From Bacteroidaceae bacterium (GTDB lineage: Bacteria > Bacteroidota > Bacteroidia > Bacteroidales > Bacteroidaceae): a stretch of DNA of 64,000 bases. The translations under genes and the position numbers were made by a program. Of this stretch, positions 7,567 to 14,963 are shown piece after piece. Each line of letters opens with the position of its first letter. Position 1 is the stretch's first letter. The stretch lies in assembly GCA_030843315.1 (NCBI GenBank), contig JAUUPT010000015.1, forward strand, positions 5,666-69,665, written 5' to 3'. The notes under the pieces were generated by a model. It saw only the letters and a program-made list of their open reading frames with translations. It was not told the DNA's origin and did not search any database.

Positions 7567-9999
7567 ATGTATAAATTGTTCAACTCACTTGATGAGCTTT
7601 TTACATATATTCATGAGGATAAGCATTGGACAGGTGTCAATGCTTCCCATTATAATAGGTATCCTACCAGGTTCGTACTGTTCGATAATTTTTCTGACTT
7701 CAACGAATTTATTGTAAACCGACCGGACGGTATTTACAAACATTCGATTGACTCGATGATTGATATTGAGTCGCCCGATGATTTTCTATCATATACTGAA
7801 CTGTCAGGCGAGATACGCGCTTTTACAAAGAAAATTCCTATAAATGATTTTATCATTTACCCGTTTTCTGAAATGGCTCGTTTCTATGATAACGAGGAAT
7901 ACAAGGAATTTGACGCTCTTATCACCACAATACGTGGTTCTCAAGCCCCGGAAGATGCCCAAAGTGAGCATGTTCGCATATACATACCAATAGTTGGCAT
8001 GCAAAAGAAAATGGGCAGATTCATGAACGACAATTCGACTTTTGTTTGGGAGTTCAAATCGGAAACAGATAAAGGCACATACAACTTGATCGTAACCAAT
8101 GGCACTACCTATGGCGTTTCAGGGCTTTCTGATAAATATACCTATGTCAAGAATTTGTACGAATGGCTTAAACTGTGGGAAAAAGGAAGTAAAATACAAC
8201 CAATTATCATTAGCAGTTCACCGAATATTTTTGCTAATGCTCACTTTGCCCGACCGGATAATGCCTTCACATATACAGAGTGCAAGAATGCTTACCAATT
8301 CCTTGTCAACGGATTGCATCTTGATCTTGGCGTAACAGAAGAACCCTGTGATGAAGAAATGTGCTATTGGGAACAACTGGCTACCGAAATTGATGTGAAC
8401 ACATTCAACTTTGACGAGTTTGTAAAAGAACGCCTTGATACATTCACCCTGCAAAACGGCATTGACTTTATAAAATCGTGGTTTGATTGCGAAACAGACT
8501 TTGATCGTTGGTTGTTGTCAACCTATTTCCGCAAGACTTCTGATAAAACAGGATATATCTATCGTGTCGTTTCTCAGTGTTCCAACCTTAGCAAATCGGA
8601 ATTGTTCTCTAATATTTCCACTCTAATATTTGGAGAAACAAATAAAGAGGCGTTTATTTCAGAGCGTTTCCAAGCTATGAATTTAGCGGCTGAAAAAGGT
8701 GTGAAAATTACCGATATGGCGAGAGTTAAATTGAAAGCTAAATTAACATCTATTGCAATAACTCCCGAGCAAGGCGGATATTGTCTTGCCGCTAAACTCC
8801 TTACCCCATTAACGGAAGAAGAATTGCAACTTGCCATACGTTGGGTTGCTCAGGGAAATGTCAGCATCAGCGATGTAAAGAGTATTTTACCAGGGCTCTA
8901 TTCATATCTGCAACCTCTCGACCTTAACTCCTTAGAGTCGGCTAATCAATGGATATTGGAATATTTCAACAATTATCGCTTATCAAAAATCTCAGATACC
9001 ATAAATGAACGTGTATCTGAAATCGTTTCTGATAAAAATGCCAACTCCACATCGTTCTCAAATTGGTATGAGAATTTCAAAACTGTAAAAACGATATTGC
9101 ACAACCGTTCGGATATTGATGTGTTTTATTGGATAGACGGACTTGGTGTAGATTGGATTCCATTCGTTCGCAGCATAATAGACAAGTTCTCAAAAGAGCA
9201 TGTATATCTTAATGAAATTCATATCGCTGTGGCGGATCTGCCAACAACCACCGCTGCTAACAAACCTATTTTGCAATCTCTTTTGCCGGACAATCATCCA
9301 CTTGAAAAGATTGGTGACTTGGATAGCTTTGCCCATTCGTCAAAAAATTATCCTCAATATATCATTGATGAAATGAATATTTTGGAGAAAGCGATTATCC
9401 AAGTGCTTGACAAATACACCGGGAAGAAAATCGCTTTTATTTCCGACCATGGTGTTACCTACCTTGCACAACATTCTAAAGGTATTAAATTGGCTGGGCT
9501 TAACCCCAACCATGAAGGCAGATTGGCTGATATTGTTGGTGGAAATTACGTGTCTGACAACAAATATATGATCCTTGACGATAAGAAAACTATATGTTCT
9601 TTGACTCACCAATCATTAACCGACAAGGTGAATGTGGGGCATGGCGCTCATGGAGGTTGTTCTCCCGAAGAGGTATTAGTTCCCATTATCGTTGTTTCTT
9701 CTCAGAAAAACGCAAACACCTATTCGGTCGCAATTGATAATGACGAGATAGACGGTAGGCAACCCACACTTAAATTTACCATTAAGGGACTTGCATCGGT
9801 AGATGTTCCCACGCTTGAATACAACGGTGTAATATATCATCTGTTGAATTTGGGTAGTAATAAATTTGAAAGTGAACGTCTGAATTTGGTCGATACCGCC
9901 ACAAAGGCAATTGTGCGTATCAATAACGATATTTTTGAAACATTCAACATCAAAATTTCTACGGGTGCTACCGAAGATGATTTATTTGGTGATTTATAA
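7567..9999 (+). CDS. pglZ: BREX alkaline-phosphatase-fold protein PglZ
   Basis: An 810-residue protein. The C-terminal half carries the PglZ/alkaline-phosphatase superfamily core: VFYWIDGLGVDW near residue 517, AFISDHGVTYLA near 622 and GHGAHGGCSPEEVLVPIIV near 691, with Asp and His residues placed as metal ligands. The N-terminal half has no motif I know. PglZ is the defining gene of BREX systems and is needed for defence; recent family knowledge gives it metal-dependent nuclease or phosphatase activity. It starts 3 bp after brxC and ends 11 bp before brxL, in line with one transcript. Confidence 0.88.
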   Translation: MYKLFNSLDELFTYIHEDKHWTGVNASHYNRYPTRFVLFDNFSDFNEFIVNRPDGIYKHSIDSMIDIESPDDFLSYTELSGEIRAFTKKIPINDFIIYPFSEMARFYDNEEYKEFDALITTIRGSQAPEDAQSEHVRIYIPIVGMQKKMGRFMNDNSTFVWEFKSETDKGTYNLIVTNGTTYGVSGLSDKYTYVKNLYEWLKLWEKGSKIQPIIISSSPNIFANAHFARPDNAFTYTECKNAYQFLVNGLHLDLGVTEEPCDEEMCYWEQLATEIDVNTFNFDEFVKERLDTFTLQNGIDFIKSWFDCETDFDRWLLSTYFRKTSDKTGYIYRVVSQCSNLSKSELFSNISTLIFGETNKEAFISERFQAMNLAAEKGVKITDMARVKLKAKLTSIAITPEQGGYCLAAKLLTPLTEEELQLAIRWVAQGNVSISDVKSILPGLYSYLQPLDLNSLESANQWILEYFNNYRLSKISDTINERVSEIVSDKNANSTSFSNWYENFKTVKTILHNRSDIDVFYWIDGLGVDWIPFVRSIIDKFSKEHVYLNEIHIAVADLPTTTAANKPILQSLLPDNHPLEKIGDLDSFAHSSKNYPQYIIDEMNILEKAIIQVLDKYTGKKIAFISDHGVTYLAQHSKGIKLAGLNPNHEGRLADIVGGNYVSDNKYMILDDKKTICSLTHQSLTDKVNVGHGAHGGCSPEEVLVPIIVVSSQKNANTYSVAIDNDEIDGRQPTLKFTIKGLASVDVPTLEYNGVIYHLLNLGSNKFESERLNLVDTATKAIVRINNDIFETFNIKISTGATEDDLFGDL

Positions 10000-10010
10000 A
10001 TATTACAAAG

Positions 10011-11501
10011 ATGAACCAATCTTTATCTGATAAAATTCGTGAGCAATTTGCTGCGATGACCATATACAAAGACCCAACTTCTACAAGTAGTCTTTTTGCA
10101 GGAAGAAATTTACCTTCATTCGTTAAAGACTTTCTGCTCAAACGGTATATCAATCCTGATGGTTCTGTCAATCGACTCAAATTGACGGACTTTCTCGATT
10201 CAGTTATCCCCACCGAACAATCTATGGTTAAAGACCGATTGGATTGCGGGGAAGAGTTAACCCTTCTCACACGTTTTATAGTATATATAGACCTTGTAAA
10301 GGGTGTTCGCCGTTTTTCGATACCCGACATGGGCATTAAACAAAATGAGGGTCAAATCCCCGAATACGTGTATAAAGCCCACATGGGAGAACTTGTCGAC
10401 GGAGAAAAATGGGGTATCATTAAATTGGCTCTTTTGCCCGATGAGGACGGAAAAAAGAACCATGTTGAAATGGTTGACTACAAACCTTTCAAACCCTATA
10501 AATCCGTTGATGTAGATTACCTCAAAAATGCGCGAGAAACTTTCACAATTAAAGAGTGGATTGATCTGTTGCTTTCCGCTATGGAGTATGATGCTGAAGG
10601 CTTCCAGTCGCAAACAGAAAAAATAGAATTCCTAACAAGGTTACTCATTTTTTTAGAGCCTCGTCTAAATGTGATTGAGCTTGCTCCCAAAGGAACCGGT
10701 AAGAGTTATGTTTTCGGCAATTTATCCAAATATGGTTGGTTGGTTAGCGGAGGTAAGGTGACCCGTGCCAAGTTGTTTTATGATAAGCAAAAGCAACAAA
10801 ATGGCATTGTGAAGAATCATGATTTTACGGCGTTCGACGAAATTCAGACTATCGTCTTTCAAGAGCCGGCAGAAATTCAAGCTGCCTTAAAATCATACCT
10901 AGAATCGGGTAAAACCACTATTGACAATAACGAATTTACATCTGAATGTGGCTTGATGTTAATGGGAAACATCCCGTTAAATGAGAAAAAGCAACCGCTC
11001 AATTTCCGCTATTTTGATTCTTTGCCACAGAATTTCCGTGAGTCTGCATTGCTTGACCGCTTTCATTGCTTCATAGAGGGTTGGCATTTACCGCGTATTC
11101 ACAAAGGAATGATTTTCTCCGGGTGGACTATTAACGTGGAATATTTCTCTGAAATTCTTCATGCTCTCCGCACTCAAAGTGTTTATGGTATTGTATTTGA
11201 CCAAATAGTGGAATATGATAAGAATGCAGATACCCGCGATTTCAACGCTGTCAAACGTATTGCAGTGGGTTATATGAAACTTTTCTTCCCTCATTGGACA
11301 AGTTCATCCAAAGTGGATCTTGATGAGTTTGACCGATATTGTTTACAACCGGCAATATATCGTAGAGGCATCATTAAAGAACAGTGTCATTACATTGACC
11401 CCGAATTTAAAACTACCATGCCCAATTTCTGGATTAAAGAGGGGGTTGGGGATAATAAAGATTCTGATGACCAGGGTATGGAAGAAAATGAGTTATTTTA
11501 A
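10011..11501 (+). CDS. brxL: BrxL-like AAA ATPase, short form without Lon protease domain
   Basis: A 496-residue protein. An N-terminal part of about 200 residues precedes an AAA core with Walker A APKGTGKSYVF near residue 226, Walker B FDEIQT near 274, sensor GLMLMGNIPL near 320 and an Arg-finger-like LLDRFHCFIEGWHLPRI near 346. It ends in an acidic tail soon after the ATPase part. Type 1 BrxL proteins are longer and finish with a Lon-like protease-fold domain, which is absent here; the gene ends with a normal stop and no sign of a frameshift. BrxL forms DNA-binding ring assemblies in other BREX systems and is required for phage exclusion. Last of the four canonical type 4 genes. Confidence 0.85.
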   Translation: MNQSLSDKIREQFAAMTIYKDPTSTSSLFAGRNLPSFVKDFLLKRYINPDGSVNRLKLTDFLDSVIPTEQSMVKDRLDCGEELTLLTRFIVYIDLVKGVRRFSIPDMGIKQNEGQIPEYVYKAHMGELVDGEKWGIIKLALLPDEDGKKNHVEMVDYKPFKPYKSVDVDYLKNARETFTIKEWIDLLLSAMEYDAEGFQSQTEKIEFLTRLLIFLEPRLNVIELAPKGTGKSYVFGNLSKYGWLVSGGKVTRAKLFYDKQKQQNGIVKNHDFTAFDEIQTIVFQEPAEIQAALKSYLESGKTTIDNNEFTSECGLMLMGNIPLNEKKQPLNFRYFDSLPQNFRESALLDRFHCFIEGWHLPRIHKGMIFSGWTINVEYFSEILHALRTQSVYGIVFDQIVEYDKNADTRDFNAVKRIAVGYMKLFFPHWTSSSKVDLDEFDRYCLQPAIYRRGIIKEQCHYIDPEFKTTMPNFWIKEGVGDNKDSDDQGMEENELF

Positions 11502-11535
11502 GATTAGAATTGTTTTTAAGTGATTTTATAGGCAT

Positions 11536-12984
11536 ATGGAAAATTTGGATAAATTGGTACTTGAGTTATGTAAACTGCCACAAGAAACTGGTTGGGTAGA
11601 GTTCAAACATAACAATTGCGACCCCAAAATGGTTGGCGAAGATATTAGTGCATTAGCCAATAGTGCTGTTATTGCAGATAGAAGTTATGCCTATATGATA
11701 TGGGGTGTTGATGATAATACACATGAGATAATTGGCACGAAAGTCAGTTTGAAAAAAGAGAAGAAAGGTAATCAAGAACTTGAGAATTGGTTACGCTATC
11801 TCCTTTCCAAAAATGCCGATTTTGAAATGCACTCTGTTGATATTGACGGAAAGCATATCGAAATGCTTATTATTTCAAAAGCAGTAGGAGTTCCTGTTAC
11901 TTTTGAAAAGGTCGATTATATCCGAGTAGGTAGTTATACGAAGAAAATCATAGAATTTCCTGCATTGCAGGCTCAATTGTGGGACAAATTGAGAAATCAG
12001 CAATTTGAAGATGCTTATGCCATATCCGATATACAATTGCAAGACATTCCTCACTACTTAAATTGTGAGATGTATTTTGACATTCTAAATATGCCTATTC
12101 CAACAAGTATCGATAGATATACGCATTATTTGGTAGAGGATGGTATTATTGCCAAACAGGATAATGGTTTGTATGCCATAACAAACCTTGGGGCTATTCT
12201 CTTTGCAAAGAGACTTTCGGAATTTCCACGTGTAGGACGAAAGGCAATAAGAATTGTACAATACGACGGTCTTAATAGGCTTACTATATTGAAAGAAGAA
12301 ACAACGACAGAAGGATATGCCATTAGTTTCGAGAATGTAGTAAAATATGTAAACGCATTGTTGCCTTCAAAAGAAGATATTGATTCTGTTCGCAGAAAGT
12401 CAATAAGCACATTCCCTATGCCAGCTATCAGAGAGGCAATTGCCAATAGCCTTATTCATCAGGATTTTTTCATTACCGGAACAGGACCGCTTATTGAAAT
12501 ATTTGAAAACCGGGTAGAAGTTACAAATTCAGGAACACCATTAGTTGACATTATGAGAATTGTGGATAATCCGCCTAAATCCAGAAACGAAAAATTAGCT
12601 TCTTTAATGCGCCGATTGAGTATGTGTGAAGAATTAGGACGTGGATGGGATAGAATGGTTATTAGCTGTGAATTGCAAAAGTTGCCAGCTCCGCGAATTC
12701 AAATATATCAAGAATCAACTAAGGTTTCATTGTTTTCCCATTTGGATTTCACCAATATTCCAATGGAAGATAAAATATGGGCGACATACTTACATGCTTG
12801 TATAAAGTATATAGAAGGAGATGCTCTTACAAATAGTTCTTTAAGGGAAAGATTTGGTGTTGCAGAATCGTATTCAGGTAGTATTTCAAGATTAATTAAA
12901 GAAGTTCTAAATAGTAAATTAATAAAACCTGTGGATCCTAATACAGCCCCTCGTTATATGAAATACATTCCAATATGGGGGTGA
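11536..12984 (+). CDS. AlbA_2 / divergent-AAA (RecG-like C-terminal) protein
   Basis: A 482-residue protein with an AlbA_2 (schlafen-type) N-terminal domain, seen in GWVEFKHN, the DISALANSAV helix and YMIWGVDD within the first 70 residues. The second half has the HATPase_c_4/RecG-like C-terminal pattern: PAIREAIANSLIHQDF near 297, IEIFENRVEVTNSGTP, and EELGRGWDRM near 370. The last 80 residues look like a winged helix. Such proteins are often annotated as transcriptional regulators or RecG-like, but the helicase motifs are missing. They are common in defence islands with unclear roles. It follows brxL by 34 bp on the same strand, so it may be a regulator or extra effector of the operon. No terminator is seen between them. 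Confidence 0.75.
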   Translation: MENLDKLVLELCKLPQETGWVEFKHNNCDPKMVGEDISALANSAVIADRSYAYMIWGVDDNTHEIIGTKVSLKKEKKGNQELENWLRYLLSKNADFEMHSVDIDGKHIEMLIISKAVGVPVTFEKVDYIRVGSYTKKIIEFPALQAQLWDKLRNQQFEDAYAISDIQLQDIPHYLNCEMYFDILNMPIPTSIDRYTHYLVEDGIIAKQDNGLYAITNLGAILFAKRLSEFPRVGRKAIRIVQYDGLNRLTILKEETTTEGYAISFENVVKYVNALLPSKEDIDSVRRKSISTFPMPAIREAIANSLIHQDFFITGTGPLIEIFENRVEVTNSGTPLVDIMRIVDNPPKSRNEKLASLMRRLSMCEELGRGWDRMVISCELQKLPAPRIQIYQESTKVSLFSHLDFTNIPMEDKIWATYLHACIKYIEGDALTNSSLRERFGVAESYSGSISRLIKEVLNSKLIKPVDPNTAPRYMKYIPIWG

Positions 12985-13082
12985 TTTAACTTGCTGGTAA
13001 CTTGCTATATCAACAGTAAATGGATTTATATTATTGATTTATAATAGTTTGTCTATTAAGTTTAACTTGCTGGTAAGTTGCT
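12985..13082. repeat. 22-bp direct repeat pair after the AlbA_2 gene
   Basis: TTTAACTTGCTGGTAACTTG plus two bases at 12985-13006 recurs at 13061-13082 with a single change. Each copy has internal structure: AACTTGCT-GGT-AACTTGCT in the first copy is a direct repeat, and AACTT/AAGTT in the second is an inverted one. The first copy begins two bases before the stop codon of the AlbA_2 gene has cleared. No gene is seen around them. They may be protein-binding sites or traces of an earlier insertion. Confidence 0.7.
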
Positions 13083-13177
13083 TAATGGTAATAATACAAT
13101 TATGATTTTACAAATAGTTTACAAAGAATAAATGTTCAATAATCTGATAATACATTATTTTTTGTTACCTTTCCTCT

Positions 13178-13610
13178 AAAAAAGAAGATCACCTCCCTCG
13201 CTTTAGCCTTTAGAGAGGATTTTTCTTTCACATAAGCACATAACAAAGTTAAAAGGCACTACATCGTAGTCCTTGATTTTAAGTATTATTTTCCTCTTCG
13301 AGCTTAAAAACTCATACAGGCATCCAATGCAGTTTGAAGTACCAGTCAGTTTGCGAAAACGGGTTATTAACACCACAAAGGTACGGACCTTACAACAGAC
13401 TGTATATATAAGTCCCCGATGGGGAATTATATCATAAAGTGAGGGAGATATTTCCGAAATTCCAGCAAAAAATTACATTTGCAGAGAAGATCATTCTTTC
13501 TTACTCATTAGAGCCAACTTATAATAGACCTCAGCAGTCTAAAGATACAAATAATTATTGAACTTAGAGTTCGGAACAAGGCTAAAGTGAGGGAGGTGGT
13601 CTTCTTTTTT
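13178..13610. mobile_element. 433-bp non-coding element with 33-bp imperfect inverted ends
   Basis: The left end at 13178-13210 and the right end at 13578-13610 are inverted copies with two mismatches over 33 bp; the core word is AAGATCACCTCCCTCGCTTT. A third, partial copy of the GTGAGGGAG core lies inside at 13436-13449. The interior also has a TCCCC-GAT-GGGGA hairpin (13414-13426) and, on the - strand, a TACCTTTGT promoter-like box near 13375. One - strand frame stays open for roughly 80 codons but lacks an ATG. I see no transposase and no clear target duplication. A MITE-like element or a structured RNA are the best readings. The interior feels familiar from other Bacteroides genomes, but I cannot confirm that. 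Confidence 0.5.
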
Positions 13611-13866
13611 ATGTAAGTTTGTTAGCAGCTAATCATACCACTTTTATTTGAAGCAAGATGAAGAAGATAGCACGTTACAAATCCACTACCTACACCAAAA
13701 AATGGATTTATAAATCTTTTAAAGATAGGGATATATCTTTAGGGAAAAGAATTGTCGCTAATTCGTAACCTATTCTACAATGAGCAGGTAACTACCTCTC
13801 ATTTCCAATCACTTATATATTTTTAGTAACATCGAAAAACAAATCTATTAAATCAGAGTGAGTTAT
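13611..13866. other. Gene-poor stretch with one possible 36-residue ORF
   Basis: Most of this stretch shows nothing I can name. One short frame on the + strand, 13658-13768, starts with ATG and encodes a strongly basic 36-residue peptide beginning MKKIARYKSTTYTKKW. It has no clear ribosome binding site or promoter, so I do not call it a gene. Confidence 0.25.
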
Positions 13867-13898
13867 TTTGATAATTGAATGAGTTATATTATCTTTGT
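13867..13898 (+). promoter_or_regulatory. Strong Bacteroides-type promoter pointing to the island edge
   Basis: TTTG at 13867-13870 and TATCTTTGT at 13890-13898 are separated by exactly 19 nt, the best spacing for the main Bacteroides sigma factor. Transcription would run to the terminator at 14088-14121, giving about 215 nt. The only ORF is 18 codons (13914 onward), so the product may be a non-coding RNA or the leader of something lost. Confidence 0.55.
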
Positions 13899-14042
13899 CA
13901 TGTAATGTTTAGATGAATGGACATCATAAAGACAATGTGAGACTGAATCAGACAAACTTCAGTTACTAAAACATTACTAAGAGAAAAATTGATATTATTA
14001 TAACCTTGTAAATAAGGAACTTGTGGAGAAAAGGTTCATAAT

Positions 14043-14055
14043 CCTGTCTCTCCGC
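14043..14055 (+). other. tRNA-Ser 3'-end-like sequence, candidate att site
   Basis: CCTGTCTCTCCGC resembles the 3' end of a tRNA-Ser: part of the T stem, a TCTCTCC acceptor strand and a G discriminator. No tRNA body precedes it in this window. A tRNA 3' fragment followed by a terminator is what remains at the far edge of an element inserted into a tRNA 3' end; NBU2-type Bacteroides elements use tRNA-Ser genes. Upstream lies A+T-rich accessory DNA and downstream ordinary core genes. The intact tRNA would have to lie left of position 1. Confidence 0.42.
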
Positions 14056-14087
14056 TGAAACGTTGAAAATCAACGACTTAAGGAACT

Positions 14088-14128
14088 ACCCAGCTTTACA
14101 TTATCAAGTGTGAAGCTGGGTATTTTGT
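14088..14128 (+). terminator. Rho-independent terminator at the island edge
   Basis: ACCCAGCTTTACA (14088-14100) pairs with TGTGAAGCTGGGT (14109-14121) over 13 bp with one G-T pair, loop of 8, followed by ATTTTGTTTT. It may be the original terminator of the tRNA interrupted by the island. A small CGTTGA/TCAACG hairpin lies just before, at 14061-14075. Confidence 0.8.
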
Positions 14129-14159
14129 TTTGTTCAAGGCTTTGGTTTTAATTCCTTCT

Positions 14160-14558
14160 TTACATTTCATCCACATCTATCCACTCCATCCGGGGATCTA
14201 CGAGCGTCCGTTCCGTTACCTGCTTGCGTTGTCCACGGCTGTATTCGGGTATGAAGCGTACTTGTACGGATGTAATCTGTGCCGGATTCACTTCCTCGGG
14301 TGTGTCCACGCCTCGTCCGTTTGCTTGGCAGGTGCAGTAGAACGTACCCACGCCCATCAGTTTCACCGACCGTCCGGCGCTCATCATGTCCGCCAGTACA
14401 TCACCCAAATTAGCCAGTACGGCATACGTGTCTCCCCGGCTTACGGTGGAGATGAGTGACAATCGGGCGGCAACGTCGTCCGTTGTATAAGGCCGCCCCT
14501 GTGTGATAGCTCTGGGGTACCACTTCCCTTTTTGTTTCTGTTTCTTGTAAAATGCCAT
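14160..14558 (-). CDS. HU-family DNA-binding protein (Bacteroidales HU-like type)
   Basis: A 132-residue basic protein starting MAFYKKQKQKGKWYPRA, the usual opening of the Bacteroidales HU-like (HU-HIG) family. Later TTDDVAARLSLISTVSRGD and LMGVGTFYCTCQ match the helical base and beta-arm start of the HU fold. Such proteins bind DNA without strong sequence choice and shape the nucleoid. The frame is open upstream of 14558, but AGGAG is well placed before the ATG at 14558 and the extra N-terminal residues (14559-14687) read through repeat sequence, so I use 14558. About 110 bp upstream lies a palindromic 22-bp tandem array that may control the gene. Confidence 0.82.
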   Translation of the reverse strand: MAFYKKQKQKGKWYPRAITQGRPYTTDDVAARLSLISTVSRGDTYAVLANLGDVLADMMSAGRSVKLMGVGTFYCTCQANGRGVDTPEEVNPAQITSVQVRFIPEYSRGQRKQVTERTLVDPRMEWIDVDEM

Positions 14559-14648
14559 AACTTGTTTTCTCCTTTTATTATTAGTGAATTCGCCCGATGT
14601 CCTGACTAAGCCAGGTTGATTCCCTGACTGTGCCAGGCCGATGCTATG

Positions 14649-14786
14649 ACTTGGATAGAAATCATCATATATGATTATAGGAATCATTATACATGATTAT
14701 AGGAATCATCCTACATGATTATAGGAATCATCCTACATGATTATAGGAATCATCCTACATGATTATATGAATCATCCTACATGATT
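14649..14786. repeat. 22-bp palindromic tandem array upstream of the HU-like gene
   Basis: The unit ATGATTATAGGAATCATCCT plus AC repeats with an exact 22-bp period at 14671, 14693, 14715, 14737 and 14759, with a degenerate copy at 14649 and a half copy at 14781. Three units are identical. Inside each unit ATGATT and AATCAT form a palindrome. The array lies 5' of the HU-like gene on the - strand. Between array and gene, two imperfect CCTGACT-GCCAGG stem words are seen at about 14599 and 14623. Confidence 0.92.
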
Positions 14787-14963
14787 CCTATCTAAGTCGC
14801 GAAGATAGCATAATTAAGTCATATACCGAGCATGGCTGAGTCCATAATCTTCCTCATCTCTTAGTTATCTTCAGACATTTGTATAGTTCGGAGAAAAATA
14901 ATTCCTTTTTCTATCCGGTTCTTTATCTTTTCCTTACCTTTGGCATCATAAAACACACAACCT

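Noticed and set aside
11536..12984. RecG helicase
   Set aside because: Only the RecG-like C-terminal pattern is present; helicase motifs and the wedge domain are missing and the N-terminus is AlbA_2.
841..12984. Missing pglX as a sign of a broken BREX locus
   Set aside because: Type 4 BREX lacks PglX by definition, and no gene here shows a frameshift or early stop.
13960..14055. Complete tRNA-Ser gene
   Set aside because: Only the 3' end matches; no D arm, anticodon arm or 5' acceptor strand can be found upstream.
14649..14786. CRISPR array
   Set aside because: The 22-bp units are directly tandem with no spacers, and no cas gene is present.
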